Shown piece after piece: positions 1 through 6,856 of a stretch of 64,000 nt of DNA (position 1 is its first letter; each line of letters opens with the position of its first letter). Made by a program: the position numbers and the translations under genes. The notes below the pieces were generated by a model. It was not told the origin of the DNA and made no database searches. It was given only the letters and a program-made list of their open reading frames with translations. Source of the DNA: Hoeflea marina (lineage in GTDB: Bacteria > Pseudomonadota > Alphaproteobacteria > Rhizobiales > Rhizobiaceae); contig NZ_QGTR01000007.1 in NCBI RefSeq assembly GCF_003182275.1, positions 1 to 64,000 of the forward strand. The letters run 5' to 3'.

Positions 1-10
1 CCTGGCTTGT

Positions 11-88
<78 letters not shown>

Positions 89-100
89 ATCAATCCAAAA

Positions 101-127
101 CCGCTCCCGCAAACCGGGGGCGGTTTT
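101..127 (+). terminator. rho-independent terminator of tRNA-fMet
   Basis: A 9-bp stem (CCGCTCCCG with CGGGGGCGG, one T-G wobble) has a CAAAC loop and is followed by TTTTT. It starts 14 nt after the tRNA CCA end. Confidence 0.85.
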
Positions 128-477
128 TGCGTTCAGGCGCCAAAGCACGCCCGGAACGCCGCATGCAGACAACTGCTGCGATGTCGCCAATCAGCCTGCG
201 ATCCCAAGGCCTTCCCGTCAGCCTGCCGCCCTCCCCAGCCTCCTGAATGGCGCGATACCGTTCCTCCGTCTTGGGGCGCGCGCGTGGCCGTAAGCCGTGC
301 CGTGAATTGGTCGCGGAGCAGGAGTTGGTCGATCGGTATCCACCGGCACGCAGGCGACGGCTTCTCAGTCAGTTCGATCTGTCTTGACAGGTTTTCCCGT
401 TGCGCGAGTATCACGCATTGCCGCCTTCGTTCTATTTCGCAGACGATCGCCCTTTGGACATCTCAAAGAGCCGAACC
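128..477. other. gene-free stretch between tRNA-fMet and the island
   Basis: I see no convincing gene in these roughly 350 bases on either strand. The open frames are short, lack good ribosome binding sites and resemble no family I know. If an integration scar beside the tRNA exists it should be here, but I see no integrase remnant and no clear repeat of the tRNA 3' end. Confidence 0.5.
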
Positions 478-1140
478 GTGTACGCCATCTCGATCCTCCG
501 GCTGGGGCCGGCCCATTTTCAGAATCTGGTCTACATCGTTTACGATGTGCGGACGAGGCATGCAGTCATCGTCGATCCTGCGTGGGACGAGCCGGCGATC
601 ACTGCCGCCTGTCATTCGCTCGGGCTAACGCTCCGCGGCATCCTTGTGACCCATTCGCATAGCGACCATGTCAGCGCGTTGACCGGATGCATCGGCGAAC
701 GGTCTGTCCCTGTGCTGATGTCGCGGAGTGAGGCCGAAAGAATTGGTTTGGCCGCCTCGTCCTTTCTGGATGTTCAGAACGCGGCCGAATACCGCCTCGG
801 CAGCTTGCGGGTCAAAGCGATAATGACTCCCGGCCATACGTCCGGTTCGATATGTTATCTGACCGATCAGGCCTTGTTCACCGGCGATACCCTCTTCATT
901 GAGGGATGCGGCGACTGTTCTTCGGAGGAGGGGTCTGTCCACGATATGTGGGAATCCATCCAGCGTCTCAAGGCTTGCATAGACGGAGACGTTCTCGTCT
1001 ATCCGGGACACCAGTACGAAAGCGGGCCCGGCGCCCGATTTTCATCGCTGCTCGAGAACAACATCTATTTGAGAATGAAGAACAGGGACACGTTTGCCGC
1101 CTTTGCAGGCAGGAAGAGCCTCAGAGGCGAAAACGGCTAG
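478..1140 (+). CDS. MBL-fold thioester hydrolase, PksB/BaeB type
   Basis: Metallo-beta-lactamase-fold hydrolase resembling PksB/BaeB, zinc hydrolases of trans-AT polyketide clusters that clip acyl groups off carrier proteins. The metal motif HSHSDH is at residues 59-64, followed by TPGHTSGS, FTGDTLF and YPGH. The stretch after FTGDTLF (EGCG, then M-ES-QR-K) and the C-terminal NNIYLR match PksB closely from memory. The GTG at 478 gives 220 aa, near the roughly 225-aa family length. An in-frame TTG at 400 would add 26 residues of no recognised homology. There is no polyketide synthase here, so the likely substrate is the stand-alone carrier protein encoded at 3408. Its end overlaps the convergent P450 by 4 nt. 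Confidence 0.82.
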   Translation: MYAISILRLGPAHFQNLVYIVYDVRTRHAVIVDPAWDEPAITAACHSLGLTLRGILVTHSHSDHVSALTGCIGERSVPVLMSRSEAERIGLAASSFLDVQNAAEYRLGSLRVKAIMTPGHTSGSICYLTDQALFTGDTLFIEGCGDCSSEEGSVHDMWESIQRLKACIDGDVLVYPGHQYESGPGARFSSLLENNIYLRMKNRDTFAAFAGRKSLRGENG

Positions 1141-2150
1141 GACGAGATCTTCTCCCGATGAACAGGGCATCTTGAGATCGACGTGCAGGTCGTGTGGCGG
1201 AAGGTTACCGGCCGCTGCACTCCCTCTGCCGATTCCATTGTGAAATCTCCGGGCACGAAGGTCATCAGTTTTTCCAGGTAGAGCTTCAACTCAGCCTTGG
1301 CGAGATTGCTTCCAGGACAACGGTGCCTGCCACGCCCCCAGACTAGATGATTGTCAGCCGTCAGCCGGGATGACTCACCCCGGGCATTCTCGTTTCGGTG
1401 CGATTTCATGATGTCGACATGCACGATGTCGCCCCGGCTGATCTCGATGTCCGCGAGCTTCATGTCTTTCGAACAATGGCGGGTTGCCAGCCCGAGGGGA
1501 ACATCGTCGATCAAGATCCGCAGGATTGCTCCATCCATCCCGTGGTCGGCAATGAGCCGTTCAAGCTCCTGATGCCGGCTATGCCAAACGCCGCACAGGA
1601 TCTTCATGGCTATGCCGGTTGTTTCCACGGCGCCGATGAGAAGGAGCGAAAGCTCGTTGATCCTATCCTTTGCAGAGGGCAATTCCCGGAAGATGTCACA
1701 TGCCCGTTCGAATTTGGGATCATGCGCATAGGCAAAGGCGGCCTTGCTGGCTTCCGTGTGGATGCCGTCTTCGAAATAGGTGACGATCGCCTTGATGTTC
1801 TGGTGATGGACCAGGGGATCGGTGTCCGGCAGGTTCATAAGCCTCAGCAGGATCCTGTTCGGAATGAAGGAGGTGGTCAGCAGGAGGTCATTGCGCTCCT
1901 CAGCCAGTCGGAAGCCCTCCACCATCGACGTTTCGATGATCTCCCGGTATTTTCGCTCGACATTGGTCCTGCTGAAGGCGCTCCGCCAGATTCGCTTGGA
2001 CTCCAGGTGATAGGGGCGTTCGGTGTCCAGCGCCGTGGCGCCGAGGATTTGGCGCGACAGACGCACCGGATAATCAGCCCGGAATACCGGATTGTCGAGC
2101 ACGAGGCACCCTTCGTGAAAGTCGTTAATATAGATTACCTTGTTCCTCAC
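1137..2150 (-). CDS. cytochrome P450, short form
   Basis: Haem monooxygenase fold. The Cys-ligand loop is WGRGRHRCPG with haem Cys278. The I-helix oxygen-activation motif is IGAVETTG, residues 172-179. At 337 aa it is shorter than typical bacterial P450s of about 400, the deficit being at the N terminus. The K-helix ExxR motif is not evident where expected (around residues 207-224, AILRILIDDVP), although that motif is nearly universal. The start is GTG with a strong AGGAGGAG Shine-Dalgarno about 6 nt upstream. It is transcribed divergently from the biosynthetic run at 2316 and ends convergently on the hydrolase. The probable role is oxidative tailoring of the cluster product or of a carrier-bound intermediate. 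The substrate is unknown. Confidence 0.85.
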   Translation of the reverse strand: MRNKVIYINDFHEGCLVLDNPVFRADYPVRLSRQILGATALDTERPYHLESKRIWRSAFSRTNVERKYREIIETSMVEGFRLAEERNDLLLTTSFIPNRILLRLMNLPDTDPLVHHQNIKAIVTYFEDGIHTEASKAAFAYAHDPKFERACDIFRELPSAKDRINELSLLLIGAVETTGIAMKILCGVWHSRHQELERLIADHGMDGAILRILIDDVPLGLATRHCSKDMKLADIEISRGDIVHVDIMKSHRNENARGESSRLTADNHLVWGRGRHRCPGSNLAKAELKLYLEKLMTFVPGDFTMESAEGVQRPVTFRHTTCTSISRCPVHREKISS

Positions 2151-2242
2151 CGCGTGCTCCTCCTATCGTAGATCGCATCTATCTGAGCCGATTTATCTAT
2201 TCCATACGTCAAGATGAATATTGGATTGGATACGATTGATGT

Positions 2243-2271
2243 TTGTCAGAATACCATTTATTGTATATATC
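2243..2271 (+). promoter_or_regulatory. candidate sigma-70 promoter of the biosynthetic run
   Basis: TTGTCA at 2243-2248 and TATATC at 2266-2271 are separated by 17 nt, in an AT-rich stretch between two divergent genes. Transcription would start near 2277. That would exclude the ATG at 2214 as translation start of the next gene and fits the TTG start at 2316. Confidence 0.45.
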
Positions 2272-2315
2272 GCCATTACAAAATTGGTTTGCTGAGCTGC
2301 CTGCAGGGGGTTCTT

Positions 2316-3392
2316 TTGACCGAGATATATTTTTCGCAGATCAAGGAGGATTCGTGGGTCGAGAAAGACCTGCTCTCCACCCACCCGAGCAGGCGGATCG
2401 TTGCCATCGGTTCTGGCGGATGCACGGCGTTCTCCCTGCTTGTGGACGATGTGGAGCGCCTGTACGCGGTGGATGCAAATCCGGCGCAATGCGCACTGAT
2501 TGACCTGAAGAAGGCTGCCATCCGGGCGCTCTGCCGGGAAGACTACCTGTCCTTTGTGGGGGAAGGGGACCGGATCGATCGCATGGAAGTCTATCGACGT
2601 CTTGTCGCCGACCTCCCGAGTTATGCGGCAGCGTTCTGGAACAGGCATCCCGGCAGAATTATCAAGGGCATCAACTATTCCGGAATGACCGAACGCTTCT
2701 ATCGCTTCATCGGCGATAATCTCCGATTGAACGTATGTTCTCCGGGCGCTTTGCAGGAACTGCTTGGCTGTGATGACGTGAATGAGCAAAGGGCACTTTA
2801 TGCCCGAAGCGTCAGGACGGAGAGCTGGCTGCTGGCTCTCCGCCTCATGTTCAGCAGGACCTCCCATGTTCCGTTCTATCCCGGCTTCTGGTTTACCGGA
2901 CGGGAAGAGACCATGTTTTCTGACTTCTTCATCGAACGCTTCGAGCACGAGATCGAAACGCGTCCGTTGCGGGGCAACTACTTCTTCTCGCAACTGATGT
3001 TCGGCACATTCGTCTTCGACGAACCCCGCGGCGTGCCGCCCTATATGTCGGCGGAACACTATGATGTCACGCGGCGCAACATCGACAAGCTGACGGTCGA
3101 GAACAAGCCGTTGCAGCATCTTATGATGGGGCTCGATGAAATCGACGGCTTCTATTTTTCCAATGTCTTTGACTGGGGCAAGGACAAGGACGCGGCCGAC
3201 GTGTGCCGAGGCATCCTGCATTGCAAGGCACAAGGCACGGCACGTTTCTTCTTCAGGAACATGTATCGCCCGACGTCTCTGCCCGACTTCTTTGCCGAGC
3301 GCTTCGATCGGAACGAGGAGCAGTCCCTGATCTCCTTCGCCAAGGAGCGCTCCATGCTCTACCGCCATGCCACGACCGGAACGATCAACTGA
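2316..3392 (+). CDS. BtaA-like SAM 3-amino-3-carboxypropyl transferase (DUF3419)
   Basis: Homologue of BtaA, which moves the 3-amino-3-carboxypropyl group of S-adenosylmethionine to diacylglycerol. Visible signatures of the family are KEDSWVE near the N terminus, the SAM-binding GSGGC (residues 32-36), then VDANPAQ (52-58) followed by LIDLKKAAI, and a closing domain with FFRNMYRP. I chose TTG at 2316 because AGGGGG lies 5 nt upstream. The in-frame ATG at 2214 would add 34 residues encoded by AT-rich DNA that also holds a promoter candidate. No BtaB-type methyltransferase is nearby, and a carrier protein and its ligase follow at once. The acceptor is therefore more likely a small molecule or carrier-bound amino acid than a lipid; that is inference. 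Confidence 0.8.
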   Translation: MTEIYFSQIKEDSWVEKDLLSTHPSRRIVAIGSGGCTAFSLLVDDVERLYAVDANPAQCALIDLKKAAIRALCREDYLSFVGEGDRIDRMEVYRRLVADLPSYAAAFWNRHPGRIIKGINYSGMTERFYRFIGDNLRLNVCSPGALQELLGCDDVNEQRALYARSVRTESWLLALRLMFSRTSHVPFYPGFWFTGREETMFSDFFIERFEHEIETRPLRGNYFFSQLMFGTFVFDEPRGVPPYMSAEHYDVTRRNIDKLTVENKPLQHLMMGLDEIDGFYFSNVFDWGKDKDAADVCRGILHCKAQGTARFFFRNMYRPTSLPDFFAERFDRNEEQSLISFAKERSMLYRHATTGTIN

Positions 3393-3407
3393 CAAGGGGG
3401 CAGTCGG

Positions 3408-3656
3408 ATGAAATCAACGACTTTTTCACAGGACATGCTGGCTTACATTGCAGGAAATTCCGCCGTTCCGAACATGCATTTCGATGAAGCCACGGACCTG
3501 ATCGAGACTGGCATCATCGACAGCTTCTCGATTATGTCTCTTCTGGCCTTCATTGCGGAAAAGACAGGCGTCAGGGTCGAACTCGAGGATCTCGTGCTTG
3601 ATACGATCCGTTCCGTCAGGGCCATGAACGAATCATTCAATCTGGGCGCTTCCTAG
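3408..3656 (+). CDS. stand-alone acyl/peptidyl carrier protein
   Basis: An 82-residue four-helix carrier protein. The phosphopantetheine attachment site is ETGIIDSFSIMSLLAFI with Ser39, followed by the family's typical helix III region (ELEDLVLDTIRSVRAM). It starts 15 nt after the transferase, with AGGGGG as ribosome binding site, and its stop codon directly abuts the ATG of the ligase gene. This is not the fatty-acid AcpP: the acidic DSLD-type motif is replaced by DSFS. Pairing with the adjacent aaRS-like ligase suggests that its pantetheine arm is loaded with an amino acid. Confidence 0.88.
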   Translation: MKSTTFSQDMLAYIAGNSAVPNMHFDEATDLIETGIIDSFSIMSLLAFIAEKTGVRVELEDLVLDTIRSVRAMNESFNLGAS

Positions 3657-4409
3657 ATGATCGGGCAGCACTCATTCTGCGTGACGCCGGCGCAGGAAGC
3701 GCTTTTCGATAGCGAACTGTCCAAGCTGGCGTGCTTTCGCAATGCCACGGCCGTTCGGCTGTCGCCTCTGCTCTCGGAGGAGTTCGTTCTTGCCGCCAAT
3801 TACATGAAGTCGTTCCCGCAGCATGCTTTTCGGGTCACGAACGGTCTGCACGAAGACTCCGGCTACCTGCTTTCGCCCACATGCTGCTATCCGGTGTTCT
3901 CGCACCTGAGCGGCCAGACGGTGACGCAAGGACGCATCTTTACCCACAAGAACCAGTGCTACCGCCGTGAGGACTACATCAGGATCGGCGAGCGGCAGTC
4001 CGCATTCCTCATGCGCGAATATATTGCCTTCAATCCGGATCTCGAGCTCATAAGAGCCTGGATAGACGACGTGAAGCTTCGCGTCAGCGGTCTTCTGGAA
4101 CGGTTCGGATTGGCACCGTCGCTGGATGTGGCAAGCGATCCCTTCTTCAATCCTGATGATTACAAGCACAAGATCCAGAAAGCGGAGAGGCTGAAGACGG
4201 AGTTCGTCATCGACGGGCTGGCCATCGGATCCGTCAACCTCCACTTACGCTCGTTTACCAACGCATGTTCGATTCGGGATCCGCAGGGACAACCGCCCCA
4301 TAGCGCTTGCTTCGGGCTTGGTTATGACCGGCTTGCGCATGTCCTGAACAAACATGGATCCGGCGAAGTGGCGCTCGGCGAGGAAGCTGGCCGGGAGGCG
4401 GACGCTTGA
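3657..4409 (+). CDS. amino acid:[carrier protein] ligase (class II aaRS-like)
   Basis: A 250-residue protein built on the class II aminoacyl-tRNA synthetase catalytic core and lacking any tRNA-binding domain. Motif 2 is seen around residues 94-122 (GRIFTHKNQCYRRED, then FLMREYI). Motif 3 is near the C terminus (SACFGLGYDRLA). Cys76 or Cys77, Glu121 and the motif 3 Cys fit the Cys-Glu-Cys zinc site of the seryl-tRNA-synthetase-like family. Described members in Bradyrhizobium and Agrobacterium activate glycine or alanine and load it onto a carrier protein; that comes from family knowledge. The gene is fused end-to-start to the carrier protein gene and its stop overlaps the next TTG start, so translation is probably coupled. 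Amino acid specificity cannot be read by eye. Confidence 0.85.
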   Translation: MIGQHSFCVTPAQEALFDSELSKLACFRNATAVRLSPLLSEEFVLAANYMKSFPQHAFRVTNGLHEDSGYLLSPTCCYPVFSHLSGQTVTQGRIFTHKNQCYRREDYIRIGERQSAFLMREYIAFNPDLELIRAWIDDVKLRVSGLLERFGLAPSLDVASDPFFNPDDYKHKIQKAERLKTEFVIDGLAIGSVNLHLRSFTNACSIRDPQGQPPHSACFGLGYDRLAHVLNKHGSGEVALGEEAGREADA

Positions 4410-5248
4410 ACCAAAACACCCGGCCTGCGGCCCTTTCCCGGTCGAGCGGCGTACCGTTCATCAAGATGCACGGGGCCGGCAACGACTTCGTGGTGATCGA
4501 CAGCCGCGGTTGCGTGCATGACGTTCAACGCGAACTCGTCGTGTTGATGGGCGATCGGCGACGCGGCGTGGGATTCGACCAGTTGGCCGAGCTTCTGGAC
4601 TCTGACGCTACCGGCGTCGATCTTCGACTGCGCTTCTGGAATGCGGACGGCAGCCTGGCGGAGGCTTGTGGCAATGCCACCAGATGTGTGGCCTCGCTGC
4701 TATTCGAAGAGGACGCTTCGCGTGCCGGGCTGAAGATCCAGACACCGCGCGGCATTCTATCGGCAGAAAGGCGCGAGGACCAGATCTGGGTGGATATGGG
4801 CGCGCCGCTGTTCGGCTGGGAGGAGATTCCGTTGGCCCGGCCCCTCGATGCGCGCGCCTTGCCGATTGCCGGTCAGCCGGATGCGGTCAGCATCGGCAAT
4901 CCCCATTGCGTCTTCTTCGTTGAGGATGCCGACTGCGCCAGAGTGGAGGAACTCGGCCCGTTGATGGAAAACGACGGCTTGTTTCCCGCCAGAACCAATG
5001 TCGAATTCGTCAGCCTTGTCTCGGAGAATGTGCTGAGGATGCGGGTATGGGAGCGCGGGACAGGGGTTACCCTTGCCTGCGGATCTGGTGCCTGTGCGGC
5101 AGCTGTCTGTGCCTATCATCGTGGACTGACGGATCACAGGACCAAGCTGCTGGTGGATGGAGGCGAACTGGAAGTCGATTGGTGTCATGACAGCCTGTGG
5201 TTGACGGGGCCGGTATGCAAGGTCTTTTCCGGCATGTTTCTCCCATGA
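4406..5248 (+). CDS. DapF-family amino acid epimerase
   Basis: PLP-independent epimerase of the diaminopimelate epimerase family, 280 aa. The N-terminal half begins with FIKMHGAGNDFVVID. The two catalytic cysteines sit in EACGNATRC (Cys88) and ERGTGVTLACGSGAC (Cys225), so both bases of the two-base mechanism are present. The TTG start overlaps the ligase stop codon (TTGA), and about 16 extra residues precede the conserved core. Lysine-pathway neighbours (dapA, dapD, lysA) are absent. In this context it more likely inverts an alpha centre of the cluster product, as the DapF-like histidine racemase CntK does in staphylopine synthesis. A plain second DapF cannot be excluded. Confidence 0.82.
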   Translation: MNQNTRPAALSRSSGVPFIKMHGAGNDFVVIDSRGCVHDVQRELVVLMGDRRRGVGFDQLAELLDSDATGVDLRLRFWNADGSLAEACGNATRCVASLLFEEDASRAGLKIQTPRGILSAERREDQIWVDMGAPLFGWEEIPLARPLDARALPIAGQPDAVSIGNPHCVFFVEDADCARVEELGPLMENDGLFPARTNVEFVSLVSENVLRMRVWERGTGVTLACGSGACAAAVCAYHRGLTDHRTKLLVDGGELEVDWCHDSLWLTGPVCKVFSGMFLP

Positions 5249-5343
5249 TGTTTCAAAGTGGAGCCGATGCGCCGTGACGACGGCCGCCGGTTCGACAAGA
5301 CACTTACCAGCAGCCGGCGGACAGACAGCAACAGGAGGCGGAC

Positions 5344-5961
5344 ATTTCGATCAATTTCCTTGCGCTCATGGGTGTGACGCTGGTTGCGACAATCAGCCCC
5401 GGACCCGGGACCATGACAATCGCCAACGCCTCCATGCAGAACGGCAGGCCGTTCGGGCTGGCGACGGCGAGCGGCATCCTGACGGGATCAGTCCTGTGGT
5501 CCTGCGGGGCGGCTTTTGGACTGGCTGCGATCATGGCGGCCAGTCCATGGACGTTCGAGCTGATGCGCTATGTCGGCGCCAGCTATCTCCTCTATCTGGC
5601 CTTCAAGGCCGCCCGGTCGGTTTTCGCAGAGGTGGCTGCCGGGCGTGATGTGCGAGGCAGACGATCGCTGAAGGCCGCCTATCTGCAAGGCATTGCCATT
5701 CACCTCACCAATCCGAAGGTCATCTTGTCATTCGGATCGGTCTATTCGGTCTTCACGCCTCCCGGTACAGACGTCGGCACGCTGTTGCTCGCGGTGCTCT
5801 TTCTCGGTCTGCAGAGTGCGACCGTCTTCTTCGCCTATGCCATTCTGTTCTCGATCAAGGGTGTGGTGGGCTTCTACAAGCGCATGTACCGCTGGTTCGA
5901 AGGCGCGTTCGGCCTGGTTTACGCAGCCGCGGGCCTTGCTCTCTTCCTCCATGCGTTCTGA
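5344..5961 (+). CDS. LysE/RhtB-family amino acid exporter
   Basis: Integral membrane exporter of about 205 aa with the family hallmark SPGPGTM in the first helix and the conserved HLTNPKVILSF segment in the middle. It has five to six hydrophobic segments. Start choice: the first ATG (5368) has no ribosome binding site and would put the PGP motif at residue 11 instead of about 20. An ATT at 5344 lies 5 nt after a perfect AGGAGG and restores the usual N terminus; no ATG, GTG or TTG lies in frame upstream before the stop at 5275. I annotate from the ATT and regard ATG 5368 as the conservative alternative. It probably exports the amino-acid-like product. Confidence 0.83.
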   Translation: MSINFLALMGVTLVATISPGPGTMTIANASMQNGRPFGLATASGILTGSVLWSCGAAFGLAAIMAASPWTFELMRYVGASYLLYLAFKAARSVFAEVAAGRDVRGRRSLKAAYLQGIAIHLTNPKVILSFGSVYSVFTPPGTDVGTLLLAVLFLGLQSATVFFAYAILFSIKGVVGFYKRMYRWFEGAFGLVYAAAGLALFLHAF

Positions 5962-5974
5962 AGGACAGACGTTC

Positions 5975-6856
5975 ATGCTGGCAGACCCAGGTCAAGACAA
6001 TCGGCAGGTTTACGTGAACGGCGCCTTTGTGCCGGCGGGCGAGGCGACGATTTCCGTCTTCGACCGAGGTTTCCTGATGGCCGACGCGGTGTACGAGGTG
6101 ACTGCAGTGGTGGGCGGCAAGCTTGTCGACCTGACCTGCCATATGAACCGCCTGCATCAGTCGCTGGAGGCACTTGAGATTCCCGATCCGCATTCGCTGG
6201 ATGCCTGGAGAGAGCTTCACAGAGCAGTCGTGGCGAGAAACAGCCTCGCCGAAGGCCTGGTTTATGTCCAGGTCAGCAGGGGTTCCACAGGTGAGCGCGA
6301 CATCGCACGACCTGAAGTGGATCCTTCGCCGACGGTCGTGCTGTTCTCAAGATCAATCCCGGGGTTCATGACTCCGCTGTCCATGCACACCGGCCTGAAG
6401 ATCATGTCCGTTCCCGATCTTCGCTGGGGCCGCTGCGACATCAAGAGCGTGCAACTCATCTACACCTCCATGGCCAAGCTGATCGCCAAGAGGTCGGGGG
6501 TCAACGATGTCTGGTATGTGGACAATGGCATCGTGACGGAGGGGACATCGCACAATGCGGGCATCGTGGTCGGACGCGAGATCATCACGCATCCCGCCGA
6601 CGCCGGCATCTTGCCCGGCGTCACCAGGGCGGCCTTGATCCGGCTCGCTCGGGAAGAGGGGTATCAGGTCAGTGAGCGAGGCTTTGCGCTGGAGGAGGCC
6701 TATGCCGCTTCCGAGGCTTTTGCCACCGCAGCGATGTCCTATTTCCTGCCGATCGTGCAAATTGACGGCCGGCGAATCGGGACTGGCACACCGGGAGAGA
6801 CCGTCCGCAAGCTCAGGAGGATCTACGCGGAAGAGGCGTTGAGACATGCCGAATGA
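5975..6856 (+). CDS. class IV (D-amino-acid type) aminotransferase
   Basis: Fold-type IV PLP enzyme, 293 aa. SVFDRGFLMADAVYEVT is the D-amino acid transaminase N-terminal signature. The Schiff-base lysine is Lys157 in DIKSVQL. VTEGTSHN and GILPGVTR are the cofactor phosphate regions. The length matches D-alanine aminotransferase (about 285). I chose ATG 5975, preceded by AAGGA, over ATG 5951, which has no binding site and overlaps the exporter. Together with the DapF-type epimerase it points to a D-configured or stereo-edited amino acid intermediate. It could also be a branched-chain aminotransferase or aminodeoxychorismate-lyase-like enzyme, but the first signature favours the D-amino acid group. 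Confidence 0.85.
   Translation: MLADPGQDNRQVYVNGAFVPAGEATISVFDRGFLMADAVYEVTAVVGGKLVDLTCHMNRLHQSLEALEIPDPHSLDAWRELHRAVVARNSLAEGLVYVQVSRGSTGERDIARPEVDPSPTVVLFSRSIPGFMTPLSMHTGLKIMSVPDLRWGRCDIKSVQLIYTSMAKLIAKRSGVNDVWYVDNGIVTEGTSHNAGIVVGREIITHPADAGILPGVTRAALIRLAREEGYQVSERGFALEEAYAASEAFATAAMSYFLPIVQIDGRRIGTGTPGETVRKLRRIYAEEALRHAE

Noticed and set aside
2316-3392. Betaine lipid (DGTS) synthesis
   Set aside because: It would need a BtaB N-methyltransferase next door. None is present, and the operon partners are carrier-protein enzymes.
478-4409. Fragment of a trans-AT polyketide or NRPS cluster
   Set aside because: No ketosynthase, adenylation, condensation or thioesterase module is visible, and the genes are complete and closely spaced, so this is not a truncated megasynthase.
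478-6856. Staphylopine/pseudopaline-type opine metallophore cluster
   Set aside because: The racemase plus aminocarboxypropyl transferase logic fits, but there is no CntM-type opine dehydrogenase and no CntL-type transferase, and carrier protein and ligase do not belong to that pathway. I keep the analogy only as a hint.
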